Source: an uncultured Ilumatobacter sp. | Lineage (GTDB): Bacteria; Actinomycetota; Acidimicrobiia; Acidimicrobiales; Ilumatobacteraceae | Reading direction: 5' to 3' | NCBI GenBank assembly: GCA_937905835.1 | Contig: CALCXK010000104.1 | Location: 1-23,594, forward strand | Length of the DNA stretch: 23,594 nt | Shown here: in pieces, positions 20,354 through 23,594 of the stretch | How the letters are laid out: each line of letters begins with the position of its first letter | How positions within the stretch are numbered: the stretch's first letter is position 1 | The notes under the pieces: model-generated | What the model saw: only the letters and a program-made list of their open reading frames with translations | What the model was told of the DNA's origin: nothing | Database searches by the model: none | Position numbers and translations under genes: made by a program

Positions 20354-21846
20354 AGCGTTCCGGCGTCGAGTGCCGCGAGCACGTCAACGGCCCGTTCGCG
20401 AACGGCTTCGAGGTCGCTTAACCGTCGCATCCCGGCGACTTGGCGGGCCATCCGGTGGTTCCCAACGAGGTGCTTTTCGTTGCGCGCAATGAAGTCCCAG
20501 TAGAGCGTCGTGAACGGACATGCGTCGTCGCCGGTGCGCTTCTTCGGGTCGAATCGACACCCTTTGCAGGAGTCGCTCATCTTGTTGATGTAGGCACCAC
20601 CGGATGCATATGGCTTGGTGGCCATCAGCCCGCCGTCGGCGTAGAGCGCCATGCCAATCACGTTCGGCAGCATCACCCACTCGGCGCCGTCGACGAAGTT
20701 CGCCCACATCCAGTCGGTCATTGCCCACGGGTCGACGCCTGCTGTCAACGCCAGGTTGCCGAGCACCATCAGCCTTTCGATGTGATGGGCATAGCCGTGA
20801 TCGTGCACATGGCGCACCGTGTTCGCAACACACTTCATGTCGGTGTCGGCGTCACCGGTGAACACCGGCGGAACCGGCCGGTCGGCCTGCAGCGCGTTGC
20901 GTGATCGATAGTCGGGCATCCAGAGCCAGTAGACGCACCAGACGTACTCCCGCCAGCCAATGACCTGTCGGACGAACCCCTCGACCGAGTTGAGTGGCAG
21001 GTTTCGTTCCCGGCATGCCTGTTCGACGGCATCGACAACTTCGACAGGGTGCAGCAGGCCGATGTTCATCGACGTCGAGAGCACCGAGTGGGCCATTTTC
21101 CACTCGGCTGCAAGCATCGCGTCTTCGTGCGGGCCGAACGGTTCGAGACCGGTAAGAACGAACTCGTCAAGCCGTGTCAGCGCTTGCTCGCGTGTCACGG
21201 GCCAGGTGCCGTCAGGGTCGCTTCCCCACAGGTCGCTCGGTAGATCTGCGAGCACTGCCTGGTCGATGTCGTCGAGCTCGAAGCGAGTGATCTCGGGCCA
21301 GGCTCGGCCGTCTTTCGGTGGCTTCTTGCGGTTGTCGTGGTCGAAGTTCCACTGGCCACCGAGGGGTTGGTCGCCGTCCATCAGCACGTGATGCTCGGTT
21401 CGCTGCCAGCGATAAAAGTCTTCCATCTTGAAGCTTTTTCGCGAAGCCTGCCATTCAGCGAACTCGTCGTAGTGGCAGAAGAACTGGTCGTTTCGAATCG
21501 TCTCGACGCCGTGGCGTTCGAGCATGGCTTTGCCGTCCCAGCTCATTGGCTCCATGGCAATCACCCGCTCAACATCGAAGTCGTTGCGGTGGGCGGCGAG
21601 CCCCGCCGGCAGCGTCGCCGCCGTGCGTTCGTCGACCTCGAACCCGTCGGCACGCAGTTCGCGAGCGAAGTGGCGCATTGCGCTGATCACCAGGTGAGCG
21701 CGTTGGCGGTGCCAGCGTTTGGACCCGAGCTTCAGATCGCTCTCGACCATGAGGACCCGACAGTCGCCTGGCTGCATGCCCGCAAGCGCACCCTGACGAT
21801 TCAACTGGTCGCCGAGGACCCACACCGTCGGGAGTTCAGAAGGCAC
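20350..21846 (-). CDS. Photolyase/cryptochrome of the [4Fe-4S] (PhrB/CryPro) class
   Basis: A 498-residue FAD-dependent DNA photolyase or bacterial cryptochrome; PhrB repairs (6-4) photoproducts using blue light. The N-terminal antenna domain begins with PTVWVLGDQLNRQG. The C-terminal catalytic domain includes MNIGLLHPVEVV, EGFVRQVIGWREYVWCVYW and WMWANFVDGAEWVMLPNVIGM. Cys339, Cys427, Cys430 and Cys443 have exactly the spacing of the four cluster ligands in Agrobacterium PhrB (350, 438, 441, 454). His355, Tyr413 and Tyr419 fall at the same offset of 11. I chose the GTG at 21846: it overlaps the SDR end by 11 bases, and an AAGGA lies about 11 bases upstream. The longer frame to 21903 is antisense-like and inside the SDR. 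Cotranscription with the SDR is likely. Confidence 0.93.
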   Translation of the reverse strand: MPSELPTVWVLGDQLNRQGALAGMQPGDCRVLMVESDLKLGSKRWHRQRAHLVISAMRHFARELRADGFEVDERTAATLPAGLAAHRNDFDVERVIAMEPMSWDGKAMLERHGVETIRNDQFFCHYDEFAEWQASRKSFKMEDFYRWQRTEHHVLMDGDQPLGGQWNFDHDNRKKPPKDGRAWPEITRFELDDIDQAVLADLPSDLWGSDPDGTWPVTREQALTRLDEFVLTGLEPFGPHEDAMLAAEWKMAHSVLSTSMNIGLLHPVEVVDAVEQACRERNLPLNSVEGFVRQVIGWREYVWCVYWLWMPDYRSRNALQADRPVPPVFTGDADTDMKCVANTVRHVHDHGYAHHIERLMVLGNLALTAGVDPWAMTDWMWANFVDGAEWVMLPNVIGMALYADGGLMATKPYASGGAYINKMSDSCKGCRFDPKKRTGDDACPFTTLYWDFIARNEKHLVGNHRMARQVAGMRRLSDLEAVRERAVDVLAALDAGTL

Positions 21847-22501
21847 TACTGGGCAGATCCTTGGCGCCACTTTCGAGAGCGTCGCAAATAACGCTCGCCA
21901 CATGGGCTGGCGTCAGTCCCTCCGGCATCTTCGGCGACATACCTTCGATCGGCCGGTCGGCCAACCCCGTTTCGGTGTGCGGCGGTCGGGCGTCGATCAC
22001 ACGAATCTTGGAGCGGCGCGCTTCGCGTGCAAGTGCTTCGTCGAACGACTTGACCGCGGCCTTCGATGCTCCGTACGCCGCCATCCCAGGAAGGTTCTGT
22101 TCGGCAATCACACCCGAAATGTTGACGATGGCGCCACCTTCTTGCACATGTGGGAGTGCGGCGGTGGCGAGCATGATCGGGATGAACGTGTTGGTGAGGA
22201 ACAGTTCTTCCATTGCGTCGGACGAGAGGTCGGCAACGGTGCCAAACGCAACGACGCCGACCGCATTCACGACGACGTCAAGCTTGCCGCCATGGTCGAC
22301 AGCAGCGGCAACGGCGAGCTGACAGGCGTCGGGAGTCCGAAGATCGAGCGCAACAGAGTGTCCGCCGAGTGCCGCCAGACGCTCCTGGTTGCGTGCCACC
22401 GAGGTGACAGTTGCGCCGCGCCGTTCAAACTCGGCGGCGAGCGCTGTACCAAGGCCACCTGAGGCACCGGCGAGAAGAACTGATTGACCGGAAAGCAACA
22501 T
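21836..22501 (-). CDS. SDR-family oxidoreductase preceding the photolyase
   Basis: A compact 221-residue short-chain dehydrogenase. The cofactor motif AGASGGLG is at 11-18. The usual NNAG is replaced by NAVG (79-82). The catalytic Ser129, Tyr143 and Lys147 (YGASKAAV) are present. The C-terminal RPPHTETGLADRPIEG segment is like that of SDRs acting on hydrophobic substrates. The ATG at 22501 fits the family; the frame is open to 22669, but the extra 56 residues are low-complexity Ser/Thr/Pro. It overlaps the photolyase start and lies 64 bases after the F420-type oxidoreductase gene, so the three probably form one unit. A link to flavin, quinone or lipid chemistry cannot be shown from sequence. 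Confidence 0.87.
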   Translation of the reverse strand: MLLSGQSVLLAGASGGLGTALAAEFERRGATVTSVARNQERLAALGGHSVALDLRTPDACQLAVAAAVDHGGKLDVVVNAVGVVAFGTVADLSSDAMEELFLTNTFIPIMLATAALPHVQEGGAIVNISGVIAEQNLPGMAAYGASKAAVKSFDEALAREARRSKIRVIDARPPHTETGLADRPIEGMSPKMPEGLTPAHVASVICDALESGAKDLPSSAF

Positions 22502-22565
22502 ACCTTTGAGCTTCCCACGGGCCAGCGAGGCGTGCTCGACTCGGCGGCAAGTCCCGTTGTGACAA

Positions 22566-23594
22566 CTAACGCAGCTGCCCGAGGATCTGCCGGTAGGCGT
22601 CGGCGTCGTCAGCGTTGTTGACGGGGATGGAGAATTCGATCCGGTCCAACCGATCGGCAAAACGCTCATTCAGCTTGTCGGCAATGCCGTCGTACGTAGC
22701 GATGGTGGCCACGGTGTGCAACATCTCGTCATGCACCAAGCCGGGGAGGTCGTCCCAGCGTTGCGCACGTGACAGCGTCGACGCCTCACGCGCTATCTCA
22801 CCCCAGCCATGGACTTCGAATGCCCGGCGGTACGAAGGCGTCGACAGGTAGAACGCGACGCGCGCACGGACCGTGTCGATCACTTTCTCGAGCCGTTGCT
22901 CGTCTGGTGCGGTGCCGATTAACGGCTTGAGACAGACCTCGACGTCGTTGAGGTTGCGACCCGTGCGGGCGGCGCCGCGAATGACATTGGGGAGCACCTC
23001 GTCGTCGATGTATTTGGCGGTGCACACCGGGTGGAGCCGGATGCCATCAGCTACTTCGCCGGCAACGGCGCACATGTTCGGCCCAATCGCGGCGACGTGG
23101 ATCGGGATGTCGGGATGGTCGATTGGGCCTGGGTCAAACAGCGGCACCATCACGTCAAGGTTGTAGTGCTGGCTTTCGAACTTCAGCGGTTCGCCGGTTT
23201 GCCATGTGTTCCAGACAGCGCGCATAGCGTTGACGTAGTCACGCATCCACGGTGCTGGCGCATGCCACTCCAGGCCGTAGCGGCGCTGGATGTGGGCACG
23301 GACCTGCGTGCCGAGCCCGAGCATGAAGCGACCGTTCGACAGCTTCTGTAGCGACCAGGCCGACATCGCCGTCGCTGTCGGGCTTCGCGGAAACGCCATG
23401 GCGACCGATGTACCGAGTTGAACTCGTTCAGTCGTCATTGCTCCGAGCGCAAGGAGTTGATACGGGTCGTCTTTGGTCTCTTCCACAAGCACGGCGCCGA
23501 CCCCAACGTCTTCGGCGACCTTGGCCAACCGGGCGAAGTCGCGAATGTCGAGCGGGGTGTCGGGCTCGCGTAGACCCGGGTCGAGCTTGCCGAG
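22566..23594 (-). CDS. LLM-class F420-dependent oxidoreductase, MSMEG_2256-like (5' end beyond window)
   Basis: 342 residues are visible and the frame is open to the window edge, so the start codon is missing. Only a short N-terminal piece (perhaps a dozen residues) should be absent, because the first visible residues LGKLDPGLRE lead directly into the family's first helix. Features of the actinobacterial F420-dependent luciferase-like group are LGTSVAMAFPRSPTATA, the GRFMLGLGTQVRAHIQRRYG substrate/F420 loop and IPIHVAAIGPNM. TTG at 23528 is an internal Leu codon, not a start. The substrate is unknown. It appears to head the minus-strand unit with the SDR and the photolyase. Confidence 0.9.
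   Translation of the reverse strand, partial: LGKLDPGLREPDTPLDIRDFARLAKVAEDVGVGAVLVEETKDDPYQLLALGAMTTERVQLGTSVAMAFPRSPTATAMSAWSLQKLSNGRFMLGLGTQVRAHIQRRYGLEWHAPAPWMRDYVNAMRAVWNTWQTGEPLKFESQHYNLDVMVPLFDPGPIDHPDIPIHVAAIGPNMCAVAGEVADGIRLHPVCTAKYIDDEVLPNVIRGAARTGRNLNDVEVCLKPLIGTAPDEQRLEKVIDTVRARVAFYLSTPSYRRAFEVHGWGEIAREASTLSRAQRWDDLPGLVHDEMLHTVATIATYDGIADKLNERFADRLDRIEFSIPVNNADDADAYRQILGQLR

Noticed and set aside
22502..22669. 56-residue N-terminal extension of the SDR before the photolyase
   Set aside because: It is low-complexity Ser/Thr/Pro sequence overlapping the end of the F420-type oxidoreductase gene on the same strand; the cofactor motif is correctly placed from the ATG at 22501.

Overview
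This window is a chromosomal segment of a high-GC actinobacterium. The evidence is two F420-type luciferase-like monooxygenases, a close match to the mycofactocin enzyme MftD, very tight gene packing, and gene starts that lack Shine-Dalgarno sequences but carry a -10-like hexamer 6-8 bases upstream. Acidimicrobiia (Ilumatobacter-like) is my best guess for the lineage. That is inference from gene content, not a measurement. I see no rRNA, tRNA, CRISPR array, transposase or prophage gene, and no gap between genes exceeds about 170 bases.

Layout. (1) 43-966: an F420-type oxidoreductase, convergent with the next block. (2) 983-4959: six collinear minus-strand genes. In transcription order they are an SDR, type II 3-dehydroquinate dehydratase (aroQ), a Dabb-domain protein, a D-2-hydroxyacid dehydrogenase, a HpcH/HpaI aldolase and a VOC protein. 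This looks like a small catabolic gene set. (3) 5021-8095: a zinc-uptake module with the regulator zur, the ATPase znuC (minus strand), and znuA-znuB (plus strand) divergent from znuC. Three matching 15-bp Zur-type operators sit at the zur and znu promoters, and the znuA and znuC -10 elements overlap back to back. (4) 8110-9573: iron-sulfur L-serine ammonia-lyase. (5) 9706-20353: an oxidative-metabolism stretch. It holds two type I Baeyer-Villiger monooxygenases, a YczE-like membrane protein, an SDR, mftD, a PhzS-like class A flavin monooxygenase, a double-hotdog acyl-CoA thioesterase and an acyl-CoA synthetase. (6) 20350-23594: a minus-strand run of an F420-type oxidoreductase (cut by the window edge), an SDR, and a photolyase of the 4Fe-4S (PhrB/CryPro) class that overlaps the SDR.

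How the genes may work together. The zinc module is self-contained: Zur would bind next to its own start and between znuC and znuA, shutting off uptake when zinc is replete. The monooxygenase block suggests breakdown of ketones or aromatics by oxygen insertion, ester or acid formation, and CoA activation. MftD points to mycofactocin redox cofactor use, although no other mft gene is visible here.

The most unusual non-coding structures are in the divergent spacer 16545-16711, which has a perfect 21-bp-arm hairpin beside a twice-repeated G-quadruplex motif. A second G-quadruplex tract (9624-9661) lies in the other divergent spacer next to a Baeyer-Villiger gene. A palindromic repeat at 18588-18618 has a half copy at 5487-5502. 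I found no clear multi-gene system of an entirely new type. The best leads are the bidirectional Zur promoter, the leaderless gene starts, the isolated mftD and the hairpin/G-quadruplex spacer.
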